From assembly GCA_018340375.1 (NCBI GenBank), contig JAFFJZ010000016.1, positions 6,827,372 through 6,891,371 of the forward strand: a DNA stretch of 64,000 bases, given 5' to 3'. Under the pieces are notes generated by a model. It ran no database searches. It was not told the DNA's origin and was given only the letters and a program-made list of their open reading frames with translations. A program made the position numbers and the translations under genes. Positions 10,744 through 20,757 of the stretch are shown here, piece by piece; the stretch's first letter is position 1, and every line of letters starts with the position of its first letter. The DNA comes from Gonatopus flavifemur (lineage: Eukaryota > Arthropoda > Insecta > Hymenoptera > Dryinidae).

Positions 10744-11935
10744 ATGCTTACTGAAGAACAAGTAGTTCAGGCTGCGATACTCAAAAAACAACGCACCAGT
10801 ATGAAATTGGCTTGCACTCGTATAAAAAATTACGTCAATTCAGTGAAAGCAATTTCCCTGGATGTGCGAGGGCAATTGATAGAGAGGGGGAAGAAATTGG
10901 ATGAATATTCCAATGATTATGATTCGGTACAAACAAGCATGGAACTTTTAGAGTCGGACGACGATCGCGACAAAACAGCTTTTGAAGAAGCGTATTACAC
11001 GCTTCCCGGATAGATAGCTCCATTGTGTGCAGAACCAAGAACGGGTGGGAACAATTCGGATCAAAATGTCGCGGAAGGTAATTCATCGCAAACGAATAAT
11101 TTCAATGCTCCGAATAACGAACCTGCGGTGAATGTTCGATTACCCAAGCTAGACCTTCCCAATATTTTATAATATATTTGATTCAGTAATTCATGGAAAT
11201 AATTCCCTATCGAGTGCTCAGAAACTGCAATATCTTTGTTCTTGCTTGTCGCATGGTCCGTCAAATGTTTCAGGAGCGTTAGAAATTTCTAACCCTAACT
11301 ATACTATGGCGTGGAATCTTCCACAGGAACTTCAGAATAATAGCCGTGCAATTGTTGACTCCCACATCAGAGGAATCTCTGAAATACCTGAAATGAACAA
11401 GGAAAGTTGTAAGGATTCAGCCAAGATGGTAGATCAGGTAAACAAGCACATGCGTGTACTAAAATCACTTGACCGTCCGACGGATCATTGGGACGATGTA
11501 ATTATACATATCTCAACGTCAAGATTGGATTCTGATACTAACAAGGAATTACAAAATTCGTTCAATGGGAATAATTTGCCAACGTTGAGGCACCTTATCG
11601 ATTTTATTATACGAAAATTCCAAGCTCTTGGGCGTCAAGTGCAACAAGTCAGATAGGGTCGCAACCTCAGGATCGATTCTTACAGCAGCAGAAGCGACAA
11701 ATGTGGCTACAATTGAATCGAAGTGTGCGTCTTGCAAATCAGATCAATAGCTCCCGGTTAACGCGCGTTTAAAGGAAATGAAGAAACGTGGTTTGTGCGT
11801 TGATCGCTTACGCACCACTGAACACTCGGCAGGTTTATGTAAGTCAGGTACGTGTAAAACGCGTGGAGGCGAACATAATACTTTACTGCATTTGGGTGCA
11901 CCAGAAGCACCCGTATGAAATCCTGTAACATTCAA
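10744..11935 (+). pseudogene. BEL-A gag, broken
   Basis: Starts MLTEEQVVQAAILKKQRTSM at 10744, a typical N-terminal helical start of BEL Gag, and runs 90 codons to a stop at about 11011. After further stops the central DUF1759-type part is recognisable (11246-11656): ALEISNPNYTMAWNL, then DSHIRGISEIPEM, SLDRPTDHWDDVIIHI and NLPTLRHLIDFI. A zinc-knuckle part follows in another frame (about 11780-11915), ending CKTRGGEHNTLLHL, the usual BEL Cys/His box. Gag would form the particle and package RNA. At least four stops or frameshifts make this copy dead. Confidence 0.85.
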
Positions 11936-12029
11936 CGATCAGAAGAAACCGGTTGTAGCGAATCCTATAACCGTCAATAATAATACATGCCTCGGCTATT
12001 AACAACTATACTATATTATCAACTGCCCG

Positions 12030-12467
12030 CGTCTATGTATATGATAGAGCTGGGTGTAAATGAGAGTGCCGCGTTTTACTGGACAGCGGATCGCAAGCCA
12101 ATTCCATCACCCGCTCTTGTCTCAATTTATTACAGCTTCCTGTTGGACGTTCTAATATTTCGTTGACTGGTATAAATCAAACGTCCACCAATTCCAGTGA
12201 AGTGACTCAATTGAAATTGCAGTCTCAATTCAATTCCTCTGAAGCAACAATTGACTGTTTGGTAACAGATAAGACAACGGATCAATGACCATCGATACTC
12301 ATTGCTTGTCATGATAAGGAGATTCCCCGAAATATTGAGCTAGCCGATCCTCAATTTTATAGATGGTTTGATGCGGATATACTTATTGGGGCTGAGTTGT
12401 TCCGGGAACTCATATGCATCGGACAAATCCGTGCCTCTCAAGATCATCCGATTTTCCAGGAAACGTT
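12030..12467 (+). pseudogene. BEL-A protease and start of pol, interrupted
   Basis: Retropepsin-like aspartic protease. The active-site motif VLLDSGSQANSIT (about 12077-12115) keeps Asp-Ser-Gly. Downstream are LLQLPVGRSNISLTGI and, after a stop, FYRWFDADILIGAELFREL and the segment leading into the protease-RT linker. The frame is cut at 12467 by the solo LTR; its continuation resumes at 15871. One TGA lies in the protease C-terminal part. Confidence 0.82.
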
Positions 12468-13676
12468 TGTAACCGTATAAAACACCGTATACAACTATAG
12501 AATAGGAAAATAGGAATTATGTTCAGGTTAATGATGGAATCATAAAATAGTGGAATAAAAATAGGAATGAATGAGATAAAGGTAAAGCGAAGAGAAAAGA
12601 AAGAATGATTAGAAAAAGAATAAAAAAATCAAAGATAGGTTTAGGAAAAAATCACACAATCAGAATAAGTATTTGAAAAATCACGAAATAAAAAAAAATC
12701 GAATCAAGTTAAATATGAAAGGAAAGTTCGAGAAGTAACGACGACAAGACACAACATATGAAGACAGAGGGGATGAAATCAAAACATGATACGGGACATT
12801 GACCCGTATATATGCGCCAGTCAAGTTCGAAATTCGAAAGGGAATGTGAAAATCAAAATACAGGTGTGACAGCAAACCATTCGCGTTGCGGTTTCCGTTC
12901 GACATAGAACAAAGGGAGCGCGGGAATAAACGGTGTATATATACGGGTCGAAAATCAACAGGGACTCACTCTTGTTTCGTATTTGGAGCAAGGCGTTACT
13001 CTGCTCGACACTTGAGTGATCATACCTGCGGATTCATAGAGCCAAAGACTTTCGAAGATTTTAATAGAGAATTTTAGATCACATAGTACACTAGAAATCT
13101 ATTAGAAACGGAGTTTTGCTGGATCACAATTGCGCGTGAAATCAAAAACCGTTCCCGATACATTCCGTGCTACATTTCTGCTCGCAGATGAGGGAAGGTT
13201 CCAAGATACAATTGCCTATTGAGTTTCTTTCTCCTTCGTCGAGAAGTAGTGTATCGGCGATAGGGTCATGTTAGTTTTACGTTAGAAGGTTAGAAGGGAG
13301 AAACCTCGTACATTTCCAGGAGTCACACATGTATTTCTTTGTTGAAACTAAAAAAAAATATATATATATAAATATATGTCAGAATCAGCCGTGCAGATCA
13401 TTTATTCTGATACCGGTACACGTGCGTATATCGTTGGTAGTGGTAGATTCCCTCACGTCGGGTCGGTCTCGTATATATATACTAACGCACACAGTCGAGA
13501 CTACACAAAGATACACCAGAGTCTGATCGCATGCGGAATAATAACACCTTTCATACGATTTCGATGATTATGTACAGGAGGTACGATGAAGAGGCATATA
13601 TGTGGATTTACATATAACTTTTGCACTTTCGTCGGCTCAGGTATGAGAAATCGTCTCAATAGATCGAGGATATATA

Positions 13677-15707
13677 CAGGGTGGGGCATTTGAAGTGTCG
13701 CGGGCGTTTTTTCCAAAAATAAAATGAGATACGAGAAAATTTTTCTGACAAAAATTGTAGGGTATCGAGGGGGACATCCGATGGTGGCCTTGGCTCTGGC
13801 CTCAAATCTCATCTTCAAGGGCATTCTGAGATCAACTCTTGTTTTTTAAATAGCATCTCATATTTTTTACTGCAGATTTGGATTCTAGGTCAAAAACCAA
13901 GAAACTTTTGTCTGAACCATTTTCCTGAAATCCGCAAAGATGGCGCTCTAATCGATATTGTTCCATACTGAATCTGACATTAGAATAACTCGAAAACGAA
14001 GGGTCTTGGAGGAGAATGTTTCGGACAAAAGTTGTCTGATTCCAAGGGGGACCCCTTGAACTGAAACGGAGGTGATGAGGTATAACAGACAAAACACAAC
14101 ACATTTCAATCGTCTACATCACTTGGATAATTTTAATGCAGTAGATGCTCAAAATGATGGCCTTCGACTTCAATACACATTTCAAAACGTTTTACAAAAG
14201 ATTGCTGAACTCGTGCTAAAATATCTTCATTGATGCTCGCGCATGCATTGATGATTCGTTGACGCATGTTCTCAGGTGTAGTCGGTGCTTGTTGATAAAC
14301 TGTATCTTTTATGTATCCCCATAAAAAAAAATCTGGAGAAGTAAGATCCGGAGAACGGGCAGGCCAATGAACTGCTCCACGACGTCCTATCCATCGTCCA
14401 GGATAATCTCTGTCCAATATTTCTCGAACTGTGACTGCATAATGGGATGGACAACCATCGTGTTGATACCACATATTCAATCGTTCCTGAATAGGTATGT
14501 CTTCAAGTAATGTTGGAAGTACTTGATCTAAGAGTGTCTGTACTTCTCTCCATTTAGCGTATCTGCAATGAAGTACGGTCCAATTACTCGAGATCGAAAA
14601 ATACCACACCAAACATTCACAGCCCATTGTCTTTGATGCTCTACTTGACGTAACCATCTTGGATTTTCTGTCGCCCAGTAATGCATATTATGTCGATTTA
14701 CTTGACCATGATTGGTGAACGTCGACTCATCAGAAAATAATATGTTGATGAAGTTGTTATTGTGCATTTGCGCTAGACCCCATCGACAAAACTGTACACG
14801 ATTTTCGAAATCATCACCGTGAAGGTCTTGATGCAAACAAATGTGATACGGATGGAATTTGTGACGTTTCAGTATTCGAAGAACACTTCTTCGAGAAATT
14901 CCCGAATGGAGTTCAATTTCACGAGAGCTCACGTGTGGATTATTGGCTACTGCAGCTAGTACATTAACTTCCGCATTTTCTCCGCTAACAGTTCTCATTC
15001 GATGTCGTTTTTCCCTTGTAACACTTCCCGTTTCTGAGAATAATTTTGTAATGCGTTGAAAATACCTAATGGATGGCGTTGTTCTTTCAGGAAATCGTTC
15101 TGCATACAAGTCATATGCTTGTCTGGGGTTCTTATGCACTTCACCGTAAATGTAGATCATATCGATCTTTTCAGAAACCGTGTATCGGGTATCCATGATT
15201 TTCAATTTGTCATAAACCAAGTAATAATCAAATGTAACTGACAAACTGACTTTCAAAATCGTGAATTTTCACTGAACCCCGTCGTTTGTTTACATCGCGT
15301 TAGCTCTGAATGGTGGTAATGTAGACGATTGAAATGTGTTGTGTATTGACAACTTTTGTACGAAACATTCTTTTGCAAGACCCTTCGTTTTCGAGTTATT
15401 CGAATGTCAGATTCAAAATGGAACAATATCGATTAGAGCGCCATTTTTGCGGATTTCAGGAAAATGGTTTAGACAAAAGTTTCTTGGTTTTTGACCTAGA
15501 ATCCAAATCTGCAGTAAAAAATATGAGATGCTATTTAAAAAACAAGAGTTGATCTCAGAATGCCCTTGAAGATGAGATTTGAGGTCAAAGCCAAGGCCAC
15601 CATCGGATGTCCCCCTCGGTACCCTACAACTTTTGTCCGAAAAATTTTCTCGTATCTCACTTTATTTTTGGAAAAAACGCCCGCGACACTTTAAATGCCC
15701 CACCCTG
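13677..15707 (-). mobile_element. DD41D Tc1/mariner-type transposon with about 0.4-kb terminal repeats
   Basis: A 2031-bp element with CAGGGTGGGGC tips and TA on both sides (13675-13676 and 15708-15709). The terminal inverted repeats are very long: 13677 to about 14118 pairs with about 15311 to 15707, the left one carrying an extra stretch of about 58 bp (roughly 14034-14091). Between them lies a transposase on the minus strand with one frameshift. The DD41D spacing matches the 'rosa'/DD41D lineage of the Tc1/mariner superfamily. Confidence 0.92.
14133..15196 (-). pseudogene. DD41D transposase, one frameshift
   Basis: The start is most likely the Met at 15196 (MDTRYTVSEKIDMIYIYGEV), since the upstream residues lack family features. 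The N-terminal part holds a DUF4817-like helix-turn-helix (RYFQRITKLFSETGSV) and a second HTH (HVSSREIELHSGISRRSV). The catalytic triad is visible: the first Asp in ILFSDESTF, the second in WYQHDGCPSH and the third in SPDLTSPDFFLWG, with 41 residues between the second and third. A single indel near 14545 moves the frame between the N-terminal part (ending near 14528) and the C-terminal part (14133-14657). All catalytic residues remain, so the copy is recently dead. It would cut and paste the element at TA sites. Confidence 0.9.
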
Positions 15708-15870
15708 TATATAGATGAATTCACTACATGACTTGCATGCATTCGAGACGAAAGTTATATCAAACGTCAGTAAAGAATACCATCAAGATCATCAAATTAG
15801 TCAATTCAATTATATCGTGTGTGTAATTAAACGTGAATTCCGTATTAGACGAAATTTAACGTTTCACGTT

Positions 15871-16108
15871 GTTAGGTTGGATATTGGGAGGGGAGATTGT
15901 TATATCACAACAAAGAATCGAATCTATTGATAGTTTTATTGTAAATACAGAGGACAATGAGATGCAATTTGATTTGAGCGAGTTTTGGGAGTTTGATACC
16001 ATCACGAATAGAGAGAAGATATATTCTGCTGAAGAACAATATTGTGGAGATACGTTCGCTGAATCTACAACGCGAGGTATATGGGGTGATCTACGCATTC
16101 TCATCTAA
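15871..16108 (+). pseudogene. BEL-A pol, linker between protease and RT
   Basis: Reads LGWILGGEIVIS, then DLSEFWEFDTI, REKIYSAEEQYCGDTF and STTRGIWGDLRIL. These are the conserved GWI, FWE, EE and TTR blocks that in BEL/Pao lie between protease and RT. The frame stops at 16108 exactly where the 92-bp minisatellite begins. It joins the upstream part at 12467 once the solo LTR is left out. Confidence 0.85.
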
Positions 16109-16800
16109 CTGCTAGATGGTAGCAAAAAACTCGGAGTCGTTGCTAGATGGTACCAAAAAAATCAGATAGGCCTCTGGACGGTAGGGATCGCAGCCCAAAA
16201 GATGCTAGATGGTAAAGGAAAATTCCAAGGCATTGCTAGATGGTAGAAAGAGAATCAGATAGGCCTCTAGATGGTAGGGATCGCAGCTCGAAGGATGCTA
16301 TATGGTAGCAAATGATTCCAAATCGTTGCTAGATGGTAGCAAAGGAATCAGACAGGTCTCTAGATGATACAGGAAGCAGCTTAGGGAATGCTGGATTGTA
16401 GCAAGGAATCCCAAGTCGTTGCAAAAAAATCAGACGGGCCTCTAGATGGTGGGGATCGCAGCCCGAAGGACGCTGAATGGTGGAAAGACATTCTAAGTCG
16501 TCGCTGGATGGGAGCAGAGATATCAGACAGGCCTCTAGATGGTAGGGATAGCAGCCCAGAGGATGCTTGATGGTAGCAGAAAATTCTCGGTCGTTGCTAG
16601 ATGGTAGCAGAAAAATCAGATAGGCGTCTAGATGATAGGGATAGCAGCTCAAAAGATGCTTGAGGGTACCAAAAAATTCCAAATCGTTGCTAGATGGTAG
16701 CCAAATAATCAGATAGGCCTCTAGATGGTAAGGATCCCAGTCCGAAGGATGCTAGATGGTAGCAAAAAATCCTGAGGCGTCGCTAGATGGTAGCAAAATG
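16109..16800. repeat. 92-bp minisatellite inside BEL-A pol
   Basis: About 7.5 units of roughly 92 bp. AGGCCTCTAGATGGTAGGGA recurs near 16167, 16258, 16350, 16437, 16529, 16622 and 16714, alternating with GTTGCTAGATGGTAGCA. The array lies where roughly 100 codons of conserved pol should be, so it has replaced coding sequence. Open frames across it (for example 16329-16682, minus) simply repeat the unit. Confidence 0.92.
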
Positions 16801-17536
16801 ATCAATCGGGTTGTCTTTGACGCTTGGCAAAAACAACAAATGAGAAGTCGTTGAATGATGCACTGTGCGTTGGCCCAGCCATTCAAGACAAGCTGGTGCC
16901 TATTTTGTTGCGTCCCTGCCCTCATAAATATGTCGTCACAGCAGACATAGTGGAAATGCATAAGCAGGTACTAGTGGATCCTTCTCAGACCTGCTTGCAG
17001 AGGATTCTCTGGCATGACCACTCTCATGAACCGGTACAAACATACGGACTGCGTCCACTCACTTATGACACTTCCCCCGCATCGTACTTGTCAACGAGAT
17101 GCCTCAAATATTTGGCTGAGAGAGAATCTGACGATTTGCCATTGGGTTCGAGACACGTTTTGCGTGATTTTCACCTCGATGACGTTTTATCAGGGACTGA
17201 TTCGGTTCAGGGGGCAAGATTGATCGCTCAGCAAGTTAAGGAGTTATTATCTAGAGAATGCTTTATTTTGGATAAGTGGTGCGGAAACGATTCTAGAATT
17301 TCCGCCCCTCCTGATAAGCAGGGGTAAGTACGATGGAATTTCAAAACGATGGAGAATCACGTATATTGGGGGTGCGATGGCGCCCTTCAGAGGACATTTT
17401 TCATTTTCACATTGATCTGGAGCTCATGTCAGGAAGAATTACTATGAGATCCATTTTATCTGATGTATCGAAAATATTCGACCCGTTGGGTCTGCCGGAA
17501 CCAGTGATTCCTGTACCTAAGCTGCTGATGCATTAA
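16801..17536 (+). pseudogene. BEL-A reverse transcriptase, broken
   Basis: Starts at RVVFDA (about 16809), the conserved RT entry motif, shifts frame within 20 bases and continues SLNDALCVGPAIQDKL, YVVTADIVEMHKQVLV (first catalytic Asp present) and the catalytic box FHLDDVLSG (about 17168-17194), where Tyr-Val of YVDD is replaced by His-Leu. A second frame (17333-17536) carries ESRILGVRWRPSED and VSKIFDPLGL, the RT C-terminal part. It would copy the element RNA into DNA; this copy has stops and shifts. Confidence 0.85.
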
Positions 17537-18604
17537 TTGGGATGCCTCATTACCAGTGCGAATCAGCGGTAGGTGGGATAGTTTCACACGGCAGTTGATT
17601 ACACTGAATGAAATCAAGATTCCACGATGGGGAAGTGTGACGCTGAAGTCCGACAACTCCAAATGCATGGCTTTAGCGATGCAAGCCAAGATGGTTATGG
17701 AGCGTGCGTTTATGTACGCTCACGTGTTTCAGCAACTGAATTCCGAACAGAATTGCTCTGTTCTAAATCAAGGGTAGCACCATTGAAGGCTATCTCCTTG
17801 CCAAGGGTTGAATTATGCGCTGCTGCACTGCTGGCGCAGCTGATGTCCAAGGTGACGGACGCGGTGGATTTGTCAGAGGCAGAAATGTTTTTATGGTCTG
17901 ACCCAACAATTACATTGAATTGGATAAATTCGGCGTCTCGAAAACTCGATGTTTTTGTGAGCAATCGTGTAGGCGACATCCAGCGCCTCACAAATCCAGC
18001 TGATTGGAGACATGTATGCTCCGAGGACAATCCTGTTGACATACTTTCCCGAAGAGTCGAACCATCTGGATTGTCAAAGACGGATCTATGGTGGCACGGG
18101 CGAAAGTGGGTTGAGTGTGTGGATACCGAGTGGCCAGATTCATTGTTTCGAAAATTAATTGACGTTCCAGAGGTCAAGCAAACTTCGTTAATGACGATCA
18201 TCGCACTTGAGTATTCCTCAGAGGGGTTGATTGATCGACACTCAAATTTTAATAAACTCTGTCAGGTGCTCGGATATTGCCTACGTTTCATTAGAAAACT
18301 CAAAACTCGTAATCAAGTCGAAAGTGCGCAGCTTACTGTGGTTGAAGTGGATGAGGCCGTGCATGCCTTGTGTATATATGTGCAGTCAGTTGCCTTTCCA
18401 CATGAAGTCAAGCTACTCAGGGGCGGCAACCCTCTCGGATCAACGAATGAATTGCTAAGTTTCTCATCATTCATAGATAATGAAGGACTGATTCGCGTGG
18501 GAGGAAGACTTCGGAATGCGGATGTGAACTTCTCGGCCAACAACCTATACTGCTACCTTCAAAACATCCTTCAACGATGCTCGTGTTGCAATCCGTGCAT
18601 TTGA
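17537..18604 (+). pseudogene. BEL-A RNase H and connection region
   Basis: A 325-codon open stretch (17627-18604). RNase H residues are all visible: Asp in HGFSDASQDGYGA, Glu in LPRVELCAAALL, Asp in FLWSDPTITLNW, and Asp in CSEDNPVDILSR. It continues through a segment ending DNEGLIRVGGRLRNADV, the usual BEL lead into the integrase. RNase H would remove the RNA strand after reverse transcription. The frame changes at its start and at the integrase junction, so it is not a complete gene. Confidence 0.85.
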
Positions 18605-19700
18605 ATAATTTGCATTCGGGCGTCCAGTTTACGATAGCCTCGGTAAGGCAAAAATTCTGGCCTTTTGCCGTCAGATCTACAGTTCGAGAAATGATTCGTG
18701 AATGCGTGACCTGCTTCCGATGTAATCCTGCGTCGTCGCAGGCAATGATGGGGTCATTGTCTGTGCCCAGGGTAGTACAATCGAGACCATTTACACACTT
18801 GGGTGTGAATTACGCGGGTCCACTTTTAATTCGGGAAAGAAAACGCCCTAATGCACGCAAGGTCAAGGTCTATATCGCAATTATCGTGTGTTTCAGTACT
18901 AAAGCGGTAAATATTGAACTCTTAAGTGACCTAACTGCTGATTCGTTTCTGGGTGCATTGAAACGATTTTTGTCTCGGCGTGGTGAAGTCAGCAGTCTAT
19001 ATTCCGACAATGGGACAAATTTTGTGGGAGCCCATGGCAAATTCAACGAATTCTTTGAAACTTCCAAACAGGATCAAATCCAATGAAAATTCAATGAGTT
19101 CTTTCTCGAGTCTCAAATTTCTTGGAAGTTCGTTCCGCCAAATGTACCTCACTACGGGGGACTGTGGGGAGCTGCGGTCAAGTCTTCAAAATTTCATTTG
19201 CAACGTATCATTGGTGATGCGGTATTAACGTCCGAAGAAATGCAAACAGTGCTCTGTGAAATCGAGGCCATATTGAATTCTCGTCCTATCTCTGCATTGT
19301 CGGAGGATCCGAATGATCTGGCCGCGTTGACCTTGGGTCATTTTTTGATTGGCGCCGCGCTAAATAGCTTCCCATATCCTGATTTGAGCTTAGAGAATGA
19401 AAATCGACTGGTGCGTTGGCAGAAAAGAGAGCAGTTGCATTAACATTTCTGGAAGCGTTGGCACTCAAAATACTCGATTCAATTAATAACAAGAAGTAAA
19501 TGGAAGGATAGTGGAGGCGAATGGTTGAAGGTAGTACGTCTCGTTTTGATAAAACAGAATGGCCTAGCACCTTCACAATGTCTTTTGGGTCGTATACAGG
19601 AAGTTCATATAGGTGGAGATTTTATAGCGCGTTCTGCCATTGTAAAAACTAAGAAAGGGAATATTATGCGTCCGTTGACCAAGTTATGTATACCTGGATA
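18577..19700 (+). pseudogene. BEL-A integrase with DUF5641-like tail, broken
   Basis: N-terminal zinc-binding part with His residues near LNNLHSG and CVTCFRCNP (18577-18730). In the core, the first catalytic site reads GVNYAGP, where BEL integrases have GVDYAGP, so the Asp is Asn. The second is present in YSDNGTNF (about 18998-19021) and the Glu in CEIEAILNSRP (about 19256-19288). A TGA at 19084 and a TAA at 19441 break the frame. The tail HFWKRWHSKYSIQL through RTLTKL-like residues (19444-19690) is the DUF5641-type C-terminus. Confidence 0.85.
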
Positions 19701-19925
19701 TTTTTGTTTTTCCTATTTTTTCAAGGTCACGCTTGATATTATAACTGTTATACATATAATTGGTTTATTTGATTTGTAATAGGTTGTCTTCCAATCACAA
19801 TGTCGGTTTTCAAATTCCTTGTTGAACCTAGATTCAAGTTTGAATTACGGATTGTAACAATGTATTCGCACATTGTCTTTGGCAGTTACTGAACAAAGGC
19901 TACGTTCGTTGAAAGTGTGTCCTTT

Positions 19926-19937
19926 CAAGGGGGGCGG
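19926..19937 (+). promoter_or_regulatory. BEL-A polypurine tract
   Basis: CAAGGGGGGCGG directly precedes the TGT of the 3' LTR, the position and composition expected of the plus-strand primer. Confidence 0.75.
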
Positions 19938-20221
19938 TGTACCATTTTTCTGTTCATATTCATCGTAGGAGCAATTGTATTGTTCGCGTGATCTCGAATC
20001 TTCGGTTTTGATCGGGTGAGATCGCTATTGCGATGCGTTTTGCCATTATTCATCGTTTGATATTCGACGCAAGCGGACGTAGCCTTTCACTTCCAACAGA
20101 AGTTTTTTATAATTTTCGTAATGGATACGTATTTGGTTGTAAATTGTGGAGAGAACGATTCCTCCACCCCTACGCTGAACTCTGGACAAATGAAGTCTCG
20201 TTTCGTAGGATTGCGTGACGA
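19938..20221 (+). repeat. BEL-A 3' LTR
   Basis: Begins TGTACCATTTTTCTG and ends GCGTGACGA. It is collinear with the 5' LTR at 8529-8824 but differs at many sites and by small gaps. Confidence 0.87.
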
Positions 20222-20757
20222 TACTTGTATGGCATCCACTGCTAGCTTGTACCAATGTTGGATATATTTCAGGTAACTATCTTGCTTGATTTTTTCGGAG
20301 TTTTCCGTTGTTAACCCGAGATCACATACTTCGTCGATAATGTTTACGGAGTCCAGATATCTTCCAGGATCGTTCTCCGCTTTTTTTGACATGCTGAGCA
20401 GTTCGTTCTCAGGAACTCATCGGTATACGTAGTATACCGGCACAGAGTGCCTATTGCACCCGCTATCGTACGCTCTGGCCGTGTCTTCTAAAATATTTGA
20501 GCCATCCAATGGGGAGTTAGATAGTTTTCCATTTCATGCAATACCGATTGGTGATCCGTGGGATTGTCGGCTTGTCTGTATTTGGAATAACTCTGAACCG
20601 AGTGGACCAAATTGGATGAAATTCATACAGGACCTTCTTCAAACCCTTCCCCAGGGACTATGCTTTTGTATTGCAATCGGACAAGTCTTTATTCTTTCCC
20701 CATTCTTTTCTCGAAAAATAGGTGATCTCGGAGGAAATTCTCTCCGCTGTATGTATA
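20222..20757. other. Unassigned stretch with a gag-like open frame
   Basis: On the minus strand an ATG at 20392 opens MSKKAENDPGRYLDSVNIID and continues through YLKYIQHWYKLAVDAIQ until it meets the BEL-A LTR. The charged helical N-terminus resembles the start of a retroelement Gag, but I cannot name it. The part at 20454-20757 holds an open plus-strand frame without known motifs. Possibly another element cut off by BEL-A. Confidence 0.3.

Larger units (their letters stand above)
12468..15866. mobile_element. Solo LTR (about 1.37 kb) inserted in BEL-A pol
   Basis: Begins TGTAACCG and ends AACGTTTCA, and is flanked by the 4-bp duplication CGTT (12464-12467 and 15867-15870). Leaving out the DD41D transposon nested at 13677-15707, it is about 1.37 kb. 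The flanking pol halves come into frame exactly when it is removed, which fixes the ends. TG..CA ends, a 4-bp duplication and no coding capacity fit a solo LTR of another LTR retrotransposon, perhaps Gypsy-type, though the family is inferred. It contains a TATATATA tract (about 13360-13376). The sequence at 12480-13660 holds no recognisable gene. Confidence 0.65.
8529..20221 (+). mobile_element. BEL-A, BEL/Pao LTR retrotransposon with both LTRs
   Basis: LTRs at 8529-8824 and 19938-20221 enclose gag, protease, RT, RNase H and integrase in BEL/Pao order on the plus strand. The 11.7 kb includes a solo LTR (12468-15866) with a DD41D transposon inside it, and a minisatellite (16109-16800). Gag and pol carry many stops. 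A target duplication is not convincing: TATT precedes the left LTR and TACT follows the right one. The left LTR abuts the tail of LINE-A. Confidence 0.88.

Noticed and set aside
16329..16682. 117-codon frame on the minus strand
   Set aside because: It repeats with the 92-bp minisatellite period; an array artefact.
16109..16800. Regular repeats considered as a CRISPR array
   Set aside because: The 92-bp units are fully tandem with no unique spacers, and the context is a eukaryotic retrotransposon.
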